Shown: in pieces, positions 1 through 7,110 of the stretch
How positions within the stretch are numbered: the stretch's first letter is position 1
Layout: every line of letters begins with the position of its first letter
Assembly: GCA_964458325.1 (NCBI GenBank)
Contig: CAYWIM010000057.1
Span: 1-29,130 of the forward strand
Direction of reading: 5' to 3'
Length of the DNA: 29,130 nt
Source of the DNA: JAGMXM01 sp964458325
GTDB taxonomy: Bacteria > Verrucomicrobiota > Verrucomicrobiia > Limisphaerales > UBA1319
Translations under genes and position numbers: made by a program
Notes under the pieces: model-generated
Told to the model about the DNA's origin: nothing
The model's database searches: none
What the model saw: only the letters and a program-made list of their open reading frames with translations

Positions 1-2
1 GG

Positions 3-890
3 AGGTGGCGTGGGTGGTGGATGCTGGCCGCAGCGGTGTTGGGATTGTCGGTGGTTGGGAATGGGCAGTGGGCGGATCGGCGGGGGCAGTTATCCCAGCC
101 GGCAGGAGGCTTGTCCGAGCGTGGATATTCAGGGCTGGGGATCGCCCCGGGATCGATCGGGCTGATGGGGAGCGGGCGAGTCGAGCGACCGGGGCGCGAT
201 GAGGATTTGTGGCCGGAGTCAGGCGCTGACGGTCGGTATCGGGTGATCGACGCCTGCCGGTATGACGAGGAACTGCAGCGCGAGCATGAGCTGATCCTGT
301 GCCAGGGGCATCGGGTACTGTGGCGGGTGGGGGAGCAGTTGCGTCAGGAGGCGCTGGATTCGGTACGGTGGGGCGTGGTGGGCGGGGCTCTTGGAAAGAC
401 GGTCAGAGCCACCGTCAAAAGTGCTCGCCAGGTTAATTGGTATGCCGAGAAAACGAGCAAGCTCACTAAGAAAACAGTATTCCATTCCGTAACATCCAAC
501 ACCGCTGGACAAGGCGTGCTAAACGGGATTGATCCTGCCTTCTTGAATCCGGCTAGTCGTTTTGGGAGGGCATTCTATGTTTCCGAGAATGCCGCCACCA
601 CGCTGATGGAGTTGCGCCATCATGGCGGACACGTGACGCATACGATTCGTTATGAATTGGATGTCCAACACGCCCGAATGCTCGATCTGACTGACCGAGC
701 GACCGCCAAAGCGTGGGGTTATTTCGGAGGAGCCATTACGCCTGGAACTCAGGCCATCGGAGCCAGGGCAAGGGACGCTGGCTATAACATTATCAAGTTC
801 CGATCTCTTCGCGGAGCCGGAGCCAACTACGGTATCCTGGCGGATTTTGACGTGCTTTTGAAGCCCTGGATGATTATTCCTGCGCCATGA
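3..890 (+). CDS. C-terminal part of a putative polymorphic toxin with a RES/ADP-ribosyltransferase-like module (5' partial)
   Basis: The frame is open through the left edge, so the true N-terminus is probably outside; residue numbers count from the ATG at 21. Residues 1-135 hold a short hydrophobic stretch (2-13) and no family I recognise. The last ~140 residues resemble RES or other ADP-ribosyltransferase-like toxin modules: H155 in VFHSVTSN, R180 and Y186 in SRFGRAFYVSE, E197 in LMELRHHG, then IRYELDVQHARMLDLTD and a closing NYGILADFDVLLKP. Members of these folds typically act on NAD+ (family knowledge). The stop codon overlaps the start of the next gene by 4 nt, as toxin and immunity genes often do. 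The DNA of the toxin module (from about 400) is clearly more AT-rich than the very G-rich DNA before it, as expected if the module was exchanged. No Rhs core repeat or DPxG-type junction is visible. The enzymatic assignment is by motif memory only. An intact short protein starting at 21 is possible. Confidence 0.55.
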   Translation, partial: RWRGWWMLAAAVLGLSVVGNGQWADRRGQLSQPAGGLSERGYSGLGIAPGSIGLMGSGRVERPGRDEDLWPESGADGRYRVIDACRYDEELQREHELILCQGHRVLWRVGEQLRQEALDSVRWGVVGGALGKTVRATVKSARQVNWYAEKTSKLTKKTVFHSVTSNTAGQGVLNGIDPAFLNPASRFGRAFYVSENAATTLMELRHHGGHVTHTIRYELDVQHARMLDLTDRATAKAWGYFGGAITPGTQAIGARARDAGYNIIKFRSLRGAGANYGILADFDVLLKPWMIIPAP

Positions 891-1369
891 ACGCCGTTGC
901 TTTCACGTTTTGCTGCGGGGATTGCGGCCGACAGTTCGAAGGCCCGGAAGCGCCTGAGCAGTCCTATGGGCATTTCGTGGTGCGATCGGAGACGTCGGAT
1001 GCCGCGGTGTTCCTGGATGCTCCAAACGACTCCGTGTTCTTCGAGTCCTACGAAATGGTCCGGTCTGATCCTCAGACCGCGAAAATGAGTGGCGAGCAAA
1101 AGGCGAGAATCCAGCAGCAAGTGTTTGCGCTAACGTGCGATCCGACATCTGGCAGCGAGTCGCTGAAGATCGGCGTGCATCCAAGATGTCCTCACTGCGG
1201 TTCGCGGACGATGGCCAATTGGCAAGAGATCAATCCTGCACGGCTCTGGCCACTGCCATCGGTTACGCACAAGAAGTGGAATGCGCTGACAAGACAGCAG
1301 CGGGTGGAGCTGATCGGCCGAGGAATCCAGTCATCGCTGAAAGCGGCAGGGGACTGCCGCAGTCCATGA
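887..1369 (+). CDS. Small zinc-ribbon protein, candidate immunity protein
   Basis: This 160-residue protein starts with an ATG that overlaps the TGA of the preceding gene (ATGA), so its translation is probably coupled to the toxin-like gene. It carries two CxxC pairs, C10/C13 (CGDC) and C101/C104 (CPHC), about 90 residues apart. That is the arrangement of a split zinc ribbon. The middle is acidic and hydrophilic, with no signal peptide or membrane segment, so it should be cytoplasmic. I do not recognise a named family. Position, coupling and size fit an immunity protein that binds and blocks the toxin module, but this is inferred from context. A zinc-ribbon regulator or unrelated hypothetical protein remains possible. 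The next gene is 500 nt away across a repeat-filled gap, so the pair stands alone. Confidence 0.6.
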   Translation: MNAVAFTFCCGDCGRQFEGPEAPEQSYGHFVVRSETSDAAVFLDAPNDSVFFESYEMVRSDPQTAKMSGEQKARIQQQVFALTCDPTSGSESLKIGVHPRCPHCGSRTMANWQEINPARLWPLPSVTHKKWNALTRQQRVELIGRGIQSSLKAAGDCRSP

Positions 1370-1418
1370 CGCTGACGCGAAATCGGAACCGCCCTGCCAA
1401 CGCGAAGGGTTTCAGAGC

Positions 1419-1436
1419 GCGGGCCTCAGGGCCCGC
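1419..1436. terminator. GC-rich hairpin after the zinc-ribbon gene
   Basis: A perfect 7-bp stem GCGGGCC/GGCCCGC with a TCAG loop lies 50 nt after the stop of the zinc-ribbon gene. There is no T-tract on either side, so termination is only a guess. It may equally be part of the palindrome mosaic that fills 1370-1872. Confidence 0.3.
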
Positions 1437-1457
1437 AGGCGTTCTCGGCTGGTGCTT

Positions 1458-1669
1458 GCAAGCCGCAGATTTTTGCCCGCGGAAAGACGGGAATGACGCG
1501 GAAATATTGATGCCCTTACCCTCGGAAGGGTAGGGCGCGCACTCCGCTGCGCGCCGAGTTGTGAGCTTGCAGCCATCGGCGCGGCGTCCACGGAGTGGCC
1601 GCCTTTCGGCTCGCAAACCGTTTTCTCCCTCCCCTCCATGGTCAATGGAGGAGAGGGAAGAGGAGAGGA
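1458..1669 (+). repeat. Dispersed composite palindromic repeat, copy A
   Basis: About 212 nt that recur almost unchanged at 3161-3371. The core (1531-1603) also recurs twice at 7188-7356. In order it holds: a block ending in the small stem TACCCT/AGGGTA (1516-1531); a left arm (1531-1555) with GGCGCGC-ACTCCGCT-GCGCGCC; a spacer containing GTGAGCTTGCAGCC; a right arm (1583-1603) GGCGTCC-ACGGAGT-GGCCGCC; and a pyrimidine/purine hairpin (1626-1658, TCCCTCCCCTCCAT with one mismatch to its partner, loop GGTCA). The right arm is approximately the reverse complement of the left arm, so the unit can fold as two hairpins or one long one. It is non-coding and sits between two plus-strand genes. Confidence 0.85.
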
Positions 1670-1688
1670 GGACTTGGGGGTTGCCAAG

Positions 1689-1738
1689 GCCGACAAGAAT
1701 GTCGGCACTCCCGTTGGGGACGCGACGCTGCCGCGTCC
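1689..1738. repeat. Pair of short perfect hairpins
   Basis: Two perfect palindromes lie side by side: GCCGACA-AGAA-TGTCGGC at 1689-1706 and GGACGCG-ACGCTGC-CGCGTCC at 1718-1738. With the hairpin at 1419 and repeat copy A they make 1370-1872 an almost continuous run of hairpin-forming modules. No T-tract follows either stem. Neither is repeated elsewhere in this window. Confidence 0.55.
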
Positions 1739-1811
1739 GGCTAGAGGCCTGGAAGGCGACCGCCTGCCACCCTTGCGTTCCTGGGTTTCCGCGCGCATTC
1801 TTGATTTCATG

Positions 1812-1840
1812 TTTTCAAGGAGGAAGGGGCACACTACAAT
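1812..1840 (+). promoter_or_regulatory. Candidate sigma70-type promoter for the GH43-like gene
   Basis: A -35-like TTTTCA (1812-1817; 4 of 6 consensus positions) and a -10-like TACAAT (1835-1840; 5 of 6) are separated by 17 nt. Transcription would start near 1847 and leave a leader of about 26 nt with an AAGGG ribosome site (1858-1862) ten nt before the ATG at 1873. The fit is by eye; a GC-rich genome gives few chance matches, but the -35 is weak. Confidence 0.4.
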
Positions 1841-1872
1841 CCGGCAAAGGCATCACCAAGGGCGTATTGAAC

Positions 1873-2898
1873 ATGAAACGAAACGTGCACGTGGTCAGAA
1901 TCGCACTGGTCCCATTGCTCGCTTTGTCGCTCGGCCGGGCGGAGACGCCGCATCCTCCGGGGCAAGTCATGCCCGGCGAACGGCCAAAATTCGAAGCCTA
2001 CTTGTTTGCTCACATGCGGAGCGGCGACTACGGCCGCCTCTACTACAGTGTCAGCTTGGACGGTCTGCATTGGAACTTGCTCAACGGCGGCAAGCGGGTA
2101 TTCCAGGAATATCAGGGGCATCCTGACATCTGCCAAGGGCATGATGGCCGCTATTATCTGGTTGGCAACCGCGGCGATGACCAGCCGGATATCAACTTCT
2201 GGGTATCGAAGGACCTGACTTCCTGGAGCCGGCACGGCGACTTGATACCGGACCTAAAGCGCGTTCCGGATTACCCGAAGGCCATGGCTCGAATCGGCGC
2301 GCCCAAGCTGTTCTTCGATAACGACAGCTCCCAATACCTCCTCACCTGGCACACTCCGCATGACCTGGGGAAGTCCGACCTGCCGGAACCCTATTGGGCG
2401 AGTCAGCGGACATTGTTTGCCACTTCCAAGGATTTGCGCACATTCACTCAACCGCCGCGCAGGCTGTTTCAGTGGGATATGGCCACAATCGACGTAATCG
2501 TGCGCAAGGAGCACAATGCCTATTACGCCATCGTCAAGGATGAGCGCTATCCGACGCTCGACTGGACCACCGGCAAAACCATCCGGATCTGCCGATCCGC
2601 GAGCTTGCTCGGTCCCTACTCCGGGCCCGGGCCCGCTCTCAGCCCGAATTTCCGGGAGGCTCCGACCCTCATTCCCTCTCCTGATGGCAAGGCTTGGTAT
2701 CTCTATTACGAGCAGTACCCGGGAGTTGCCTACGGCCTTTCAGTGGCCACCAGGCTCGAGGGACCTTGGTTTCAAGTCGCCGGCAACCAGCAGCCCGCAT
2801 GGGACAAATTCACGTTGCCGGCCCAAGTCCGCCACGGCTCCATGATTCCCATCACGCGAAGCCAGCACGATATCCTGGTTGCCGCCTTCCCCCCGTAG
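1873..2898 (+). CDS. Secreted GH43-like five-bladed beta-propeller glycosidase
   Basis: This 341-residue protein begins with a signal peptide (basic MKRNVHVVR, hydrophobic core to about residue 20, likely cleavage after GRA). The rest fits the GH43/62-type five-bladed propeller, with repeated W/Y-rich blades such as YYSVSLDGLHW and WVSKDLTSWSRHG. Three acidic residues fall where the family's catalytic triad lies: D85 in GHPDICQG, D207 in MATIDVIV and E262 in FREAPTLI. H321 in VRHGSM may help bind metal or substrate. Family members remove arabinose, xylose or related residues from plant or algal polysaccharides; the substrate here cannot be told. The start at 1873 is chosen because the signal peptide begins there and an AAGGG site precedes it; the longer open frame upstream runs through repeat DNA. 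It is flanked by repeat copies A and B and appears monocistronic. Confidence 0.75.
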   Translation: MKRNVHVVRIALVPLLALSLGRAETPHPPGQVMPGERPKFEAYLFAHMRSGDYGRLYYSVSLDGLHWNLLNGGKRVFQEYQGHPDICQGHDGRYYLVGNRGDDQPDINFWVSKDLTSWSRHGDLIPDLKRVPDYPKAMARIGAPKLFFDNDSSQYLLTWHTPHDLGKSDLPEPYWASQRTLFATSKDLRTFTQPPRRLFQWDMATIDVIVRKEHNAYYAIVKDERYPTLDWTTGKTIRICRSASLLGPYSGPGPALSPNFREAPTLIPSPDGKAWYLYYEQYPGVAYGLSVATRLEGPWFQVAGNQQPAWDKFTLPAQVRHGSMIPITRSQHDILVAAFPP

Positions 2899-2996
2899 CA
2901 GCCAAGGAATCCTGGATCCGTGACCCGGCTATTCGCCAAATCCCCGCGATGAATCTGATGATCGGCCAACGCTTGGATCCCCTTGATGGCGTAGCT

Positions 2997-3012
2997 GCAG
3001 CTTTCAAGCTGC
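2997..3012. repeat. Short hairpin in the gap 2899-3160
   Basis: GCAGCTT-TC-AAGCTGC forms a perfect 7-bp stem with a 2-nt loop. It is the only clear structure between the GH43-like stop and repeat copy B; I see no gene there. Confidence 0.45.
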
Positions 3013-3160
3013 GATTGGATCTCACCACAGGGAACCGACACGGAGAGGAAGAAGTGAATTGGGGCGAGCTGAATTCAGGCGCTCATCCTCAGCGCTCTCG
3101 ATGCTCTCAGTGGTGAAAAGACAGGGAAGCAGTTCATGGCCCTCGAAGAGGCATCCAGCT

Positions 3161-3371
3161 GCAAGCCGCGGATTTTTGCCCGCGGAAGGACGAAACGACG
3201 CGGAAGCATTGATGCCCTTACCCTCGAAAGGGTAGGGCGCGCACTCCGCTGCGCGCCGGATTGTGAGCTTGCAGCCATCGATGCGGCGTCCACGGAGTGG
3301 CCGCCTTTCGGCTAGCAAACCGTTTTCTCCCTCCCCTCCATGGTCAATGGAGGAGAGGGAAGAGGAGAGGA
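3161..3371 (+). repeat. Dispersed composite palindromic repeat, copy B
   Basis: About 211 nt nearly identical to copy A at 1458-1669, in the same orientation. The paired-arm core is at 3233-3305 and the pyrimidine/purine hairpin at 3328-3360. The copy ends 8 nt before the stop codon of the minus-strand oxidoreductase, so it lies between two convergent genes. Differences from copy A are scattered single substitutions (for example the loop CGAA instead of CGGA), with no gain or loss of modules. Confidence 0.85.
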
Positions 3372-3379
3372 TGTGCCGA

Positions 3380-4687
3380 TCAGACCTGGGGCCACTGCCA
3401 GGGGCTGCGATAGGCGTATCGCTGGCATTTGGCGGCATCGGCGTTGCCCACGATGGACTCTTTGGCAGGATCCCACGTGATCTTCTGGCTGGTGCGGAGG
3501 GCGATGTTGCCCAGATGGCAAACGGTGGCCGAGCGATGGCCGACCTCGACATCGCAGATGGGCAGCTTGCCCGTCTTGATGCATTCGTACCAGTTATCGT
3601 GGTGGTTCTTGCTGGTGTAGAGATGGACTTCGTCGGCGGCCAGCGGCCGCGTGATAATGTCAGCCGGATCGGACGTCAGCTTGCCGCGGTTGACGTAGAT
3701 GGTGCCCTTTTCGCCGATGAACGTCGTGCCGATCGGGACGCCGGGTTTCTGTTCGAGAATCACGTGGACGCCATTGGCGTATCGGTAGTGGATCTCGCTG
3801 AGAACGGGCACCTCGAACCGTTTTTCGGGATCGTAGTCGCCTTTGCCCTCGATCTGGACGGGCCCGCTGTTGTCCATGTCCAGGGCCCATTGGGCGATAT
3901 CGAGATGGTGCGCGCCCCAGTTGGTCATCTGGCCGCCGGAGTAATCCCAGAAGAACCGGAAGTTGTAATGGACATGGTTCTTGTTGTAGGGGCGCCAGGG
4001 GGCGGGCCCGAGCCAAAGGTCGTAATCCAGCTCGGGCGGAGGCTCGCTGTTGGGCACGGCCTTCTCGCTGAAGTTCACGCCGGGAATGCCGACCTTGACT
4101 TGCTTGACCTTGCCGATGCGGCCGGAACGGACGAACTCGCAGGCTTCGCGGAAGCCGGGCATCGAGCGCTGCATGCTGCCGGTCTGGACGATCTTCTGGT
4201 GTTTGCGGGCGGCCTGGACCATCAGGCGCCCTTCGTCAATGACCAGGGACAAAGGTTTCTCGACATAGACATGCTTGCCGGCCTGGCAGGCATGGACCGT
4301 TTGCAGGGCGTGCCAATGGTCGGGAGTCGCGATGATAACCGCGTCTACATCCTTGTTATCCAGCAATTTGCGATAATCCGTGTAGGACGGGCATTTGATC
4401 TTCCGGCGGGTCTCGATCTCCTTTTGGGCAGCGGCTGCGCGGTCCTTATCGACGTCGCAAACGGCAACGACGTTTTGGTAGTTCTGGAGCATCAAGGGTT
4501 TGCCCTGATTGCCAACGCCGATGCAGCCGAGGCGGACGCCTTCCCGGATGGGATTGGGGCTTGCGGCGGCGCAGGCGGGCCGGGTGATGAGGTTGGGCAT
4601 GCTGGCGGCCAAGCCGGCGCCGGCAGCCGTCAGAGTCGAGCGCCGGAGAAAGGCGCGACGCGAGAGGTTGGTTTCCAGTGGATTCAT
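3380..4687 (-). CDS. Tat-exported Gfo/Idh/MocA-family oxidoreductase
   Basis: A 435-residue protein with a twin-arginine signal at the N-terminus (S-R-R-A-F-L-R-R around residues 9-16, then an alanine-rich hydrophobic segment ending near PACAAA), so it is exported folded with its cofactor. The Rossmann domain shows GCIGVGNQG for NAD(P) binding. EKPLSLVIDEG carries the family's usual catalytic lysine, and NWGAHHLDIAQWALDMD is the histidine region of the C-terminal domain. Such proteins oxidise or reduce sugars and inositols; many secreted paralogues occur in Verrucomicrobia and Planctomycetes with unknown substrates. The start at 4687 is chosen because the Tat motif follows directly; no strong ribosome site is visible. 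It is divergent from the peroxidase gene (140-nt gap) and convergent with the GH43-like gene. Confidence 0.85.
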   Translation of the reverse strand: MNPLETNLSRRAFLRRSTLTAAGAGLAASMPNLITRPACAAASPNPIREGVRLGCIGVGNQGKPLMLQNYQNVVAVCDVDKDRAAAAQKEIETRRKIKCPSYTDYRKLLDNKDVDAVIIATPDHWHALQTVHACQAGKHVYVEKPLSLVIDEGRLMVQAARKHQKIVQTGSMQRSMPGFREACEFVRSGRIGKVKQVKVGIPGVNFSEKAVPNSEPPPELDYDLWLGPAPWRPYNKNHVHYNFRFFWDYSGGQMTNWGAHHLDIAQWALDMDNSGPVQIEGKGDYDPEKRFEVPVLSEIHYRYANGVHVILEQKPGVPIGTTFIGEKGTIYVNRGKLTSDPADIITRPLAADEVHLYTSKNHHDNWYECIKTGKLPICDVEVGHRSATVCHLGNIALRTSQKITWDPAKESIVGNADAAKCQRYAYRSPWQWPQV

Positions 4688-4827
4688 AGTCGTCGAGTCA
4701 TTTGGTTGTTTGCAGGTTCTATCTAAATCCAATTCTCCGGCCCGGCAAGCAAAACCATCGGATGGCTCGTGCCTGGGCATTCTGTTGCCCGTTGACAAGA
4801 TTCGGCATGGACCGGAGAATCATCTCT

Positions 4828-5883
4828 ATGAATAGACGTCGATCTGCCATCCCGATGTTCATTTCTTTTGGGTGCGGCCTGGTTCTGGCCATGGCCGGTG
4901 CATGCGCGGGGGAGCCGTCGCCGGCGGCACTTCAGAAGTTGAGCGCGCGGGCTTCGAAGGCCCTGGTGAGCGGCAAGCTGGGGCCGTTGGGCGCGGTGGC
5001 CCACCCCGCGGACAATCCATCGACACCGGCGAAGCTCGAGCTGGGCCGGCTGCTCTATTTTGACACGCGGATCTCGGCCGACAACACCATCAGCTGCGCC
5101 ACCTGCCACGATCCGGCGATCGCCTGGGCGGAGACGGATCCGACATCGATCGGCGTTGGCCATAAGAAAGGGCCGCGCAACTCGCCGACGGTCCTGGACT
5201 CGGCGTATTACCAGGTCTTTTTCTGGGATGGCCGTGCCGCCAGCCTCGAGGAGCAGGCCCTTGGGCCGATCGAAAATCCCATCGAGATGGGGATGCCGAT
5301 GGGCAACCTGCTCGGGAAGCTCGACCAGGTGGCGGGCTACAAGCCGCTGTTCAAGTCGGCGTTCGGGGACGAGAGGATCACCCCGGACCGGATCGCCAGG
5401 GCGATCGCCTGCTTCGAGCGCACGGTGGTGTCGGGTCCGTCTGCGTTCGATGAGTTCCTGGCCGGCAAGGTGGATGCGTTGTCCGAGGCGCAGGTGCGCG
5501 GCCTCGAGCTGTTTCTGACCAAGGGAGGCTGCATGCCCTGCCACCGCGGCTCGTTCTTCACCACGCAACAATATCGGTCCTCGAACATGACCGACGCCGA
5601 TCTCGGCCGATTCGACGTCACAAAGGACCCGGCCGACAAGCGCATGTTCCGAACCCCGAGCCTGCGCCATGTGGCGATGACCCCGCCGTATTTCCACGAC
5701 GGATCCGAGCCGTCCCTCGAAGGCGCGGTCTTCTTCCGCGCCAACGCCGTCCGCATGCAGGACGTCAAGCCGGACACGGAGCTCCGGCTGACGGCCAGCG
5801 AAGTCAAGGATCTCACCCGGTTCATGGAGTCGCTGAACGGGAAGCTCCCGGCCTTTCAGGCGCCGACGCAATTCCCGCAATGA
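4828..5883 (+). CDS. Di-haem cytochrome c peroxidase (CcpA/MauG family)
   Basis: A 351-residue periplasmic protein. It has a signal peptide (MNRRRSAIPM, then a hydrophobic core ending near AGACAGE) and two c-type haem sites, CATCH at 90-94 and CMPCH at 235-239. Typical family blocks are present: LGRLLYFDTRIS, NSPTVLDSAYY, FFWDGRAASLEEQ and the closing RTPSLRHVAMTPPYFHDG. The CcpA type reduces hydrogen peroxide with electrons from small cytochromes; MauG-like members oxidise protein side chains. Length and motifs suit the plain peroxidase. The start at 4828 is preceded by GGAG at 4814-4817; an in-frame ATG at 4807 is less likely. The next gene follows after 10 nt, so a peroxidase-GNAT-unknown operon is plausible. 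Confidence 0.88.
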   Translation: MNRRRSAIPMFISFGCGLVLAMAGACAGEPSPAALQKLSARASKALVSGKLGPLGAVAHPADNPSTPAKLELGRLLYFDTRISADNTISCATCHDPAIAWAETDPTSIGVGHKKGPRNSPTVLDSAYYQVFFWDGRAASLEEQALGPIENPIEMGMPMGNLLGKLDQVAGYKPLFKSAFGDERITPDRIARAIACFERTVVSGPSAFDEFLAGKVDALSEAQVRGLELFLTKGGCMPCHRGSFFTTQQYRSSNMTDADLGRFDVTKDPADKRMFRTPSLRHVAMTPPYFHDGSEPSLEGAVFFRANAVRMQDVKPDTELRLTASEVKDLTRFMESLNGKLPAFQAPTQFPQ

Positions 5884-5893
5884 TCCTTCCTGA

Positions 5894-6385
5894 TTGAAGC
5901 CGAGGCTGCCGACGGGCGACGCGCATTATCGATTCCGGGAAGCCGATGCCGGCGATGCGGCGGCGGTTGCGGGGCTGTTTGCGGCTCATCTGCGCGAGCT
6001 GGGTTATGAGGCGGATCCGGACCTGGACGCGGACATGCAAAATTTCCCGAGCGCATATAGCGGGGCAGAGGGGCGGTTCCTGGTCGCAGTGGACGAGCAC
6101 GAACGCGTGATCGGGATGGCAGGGATCCGAGACGGTGAGATCCGGCGTCTGTATGTGGGGCCGGATCACCGCGGGGGCGGGCTGGGGCGCCGGTTGGTCC
6201 AGGAGCTGGCTGGACGCTGGCTCGAGATGCATGGCGGCCGAGTCCGGGCGGTTGTCGCCCGGCCCAACCTCGCCGCTCGGCGGCTCTTTCACGAGTGCGG
6301 GTTCACGGCCACCGGCCGCGCGCCCGCGGATGATCGAATGCGGCTTTGCGAAATCTTCGAGCGGGCTTTCTCATGCGGCTCCTGA
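5894..6385 (+). CDS. GNAT-family N-acetyltransferase
   Basis: A 163-residue single-domain acetyltransferase. Motif A is clear in IRRLYVGPDHRGGGLGRRLV, where R/Q-x-x-G-x-G/A binds the pyrophosphate of acetyl-CoA, and motif B follows as ARPNLAARRLFHECGFTATGR. The start of the fold (YRFREADAGDAAAVAGL) is the usual beta1-alpha1 opening, so little can be missing. The only suitable start is a TTG at 5894, ten nt after the peroxidase stop, with no good ribosome site. This suggests translation from the upstream gene's ribosomes. It overlaps the next gene by 13 nt. The acceptor, small molecule or protein, cannot be predicted. Confidence 0.82.
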   Translation: MKPRLPTGDAHYRFREADAGDAAAVAGLFAAHLRELGYEADPDLDADMQNFPSAYSGAEGRFLVAVDEHERVIGMAGIRDGEIRRLYVGPDHRGGGLGRRLVQELAGRWLEMHGGRVRAVVARPNLAARRLFHECGFTATGRAPADDRMRLCEIFERAFSCGS

Positions 6386-7053
6386 CGGATTACGACCAGT
6401 GGTATGACTGCATCTTCGACGGTGCGGAGCCCGTATTCGAGCGGATGGCATTCACCCGGGGCGGATTGGGCAAAGCGGCCCAGTTCGATCTGATGAAGTC
6501 AATCGGTTTGAGGACGCCTCCGCACGGGCGGGTCGAGGATCTCGCGTCGGGCGTCCTCGAAATGCCCGGGGTCGGGAGCGGCCCCCGTCAGATCCTGGAT
6601 GACATCCAGTGCATCGTTTATTTGGACGAGCTCGCCCATCGGGGGCAGGGCAAGGAGCGTCTGACGTTGCGGGAGGCATGGGAGCGTTATCCGCGGCATT
6701 TTGCGTCGATGTATGTGGCGCCGCCAGGCGGGCCGGTGGCGTATCGGTGGGTGCGATTTGGCCGCTGCGAGTATTGGCTGCGACAGACCGGCGGGTCAGG
6801 CGACTGGCGATCCAATCGGAACGATGAGGAAACGGCCGTGGGCCATGCCTGGCGTCCCGAGACAATGCCGATCCCACGCGTCGTATGGGCGATGGACTTT
6901 GTGCCCAGTGCCGAGGGCTTGCTGGCGGTGGACTTCAACACCGCGCCGCAACTGGCCGTGCTGGGTGAGCAAGGCCTATTGACCGCCGAGCAGGCGCGGA
7001 TCGAGCTCGAATGGGCGGTCGCGCACCACCCCGAGAGCATGAAACAATACTGA
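6373..7053 (+). CDS. Unknown 226-residue protein, possibly an ATP-grasp-like fragment
   Basis: I do not recognise the family. The protein overlaps the GNAT gene by 13 nt and is probably translated with it. It has no signal peptide or membrane segment. Two stretches in the C-terminal half recall ATP-grasp ligases: RFGRCEYWLRQTGGSGDWRSN (about 128-148), similar to the arginine/WRxN strand region, and GLLAVDFNTAPQL (about 182-194), similar to the metal-binding E/D-x-N-x-x-P loop. The N-terminal half (FTRGGLGKAAQFDLMKSIGL, LDDIQCIVYLDELAHRG) does not show the full nucleotide-binding subdomain, so the resemblance may be accidental. An upstream in-frame ATG at 6346 would deepen the overlap; 6373 gives the more compact arrangement. 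It ends just before repeat copy C. Confidence 0.6.
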   Translation: MRLLTDYDQWYDCIFDGAEPVFERMAFTRGGLGKAAQFDLMKSIGLRTPPHGRVEDLASGVLEMPGVGSGPRQILDDIQCIVYLDELAHRGQGKERLTLREAWERYPRHFASMYVAPPGGPVAYRWVRFGRCEYWLRQTGGSGDWRSNRNDEETAVGHAWRPETMPIPRVVWAMDFVPSAEGLLAVDFNTAPQLAVLGEQGLLTAEQARIELEWAVAHHPESMKQY

Positions 7054-7110
7054 ACAGGGCCCGCACGCTCCGCCGTCCGCGGTCCGGCCCGCAGCGCTGT
7101 CGGCTGACGG

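Noticed and set aside
2942..3116. Short plus-strand frame after the GH43-like gene
   Set aside because: No homology-like features, and it lies in hairpin-containing intergenic DNA.
3263..4726. Plus-strand frame of 487 codons opposite the oxidoreductase
   Set aside because: It begins inside the repeat and is antisense to a convincing Tat-exported enzyme.
4792..4821. TTGACA upstream of the peroxidase gene as a promoter
   Set aside because: The only -10-like hexamer at the right distance overlaps the ribosome site and leaves no leader.
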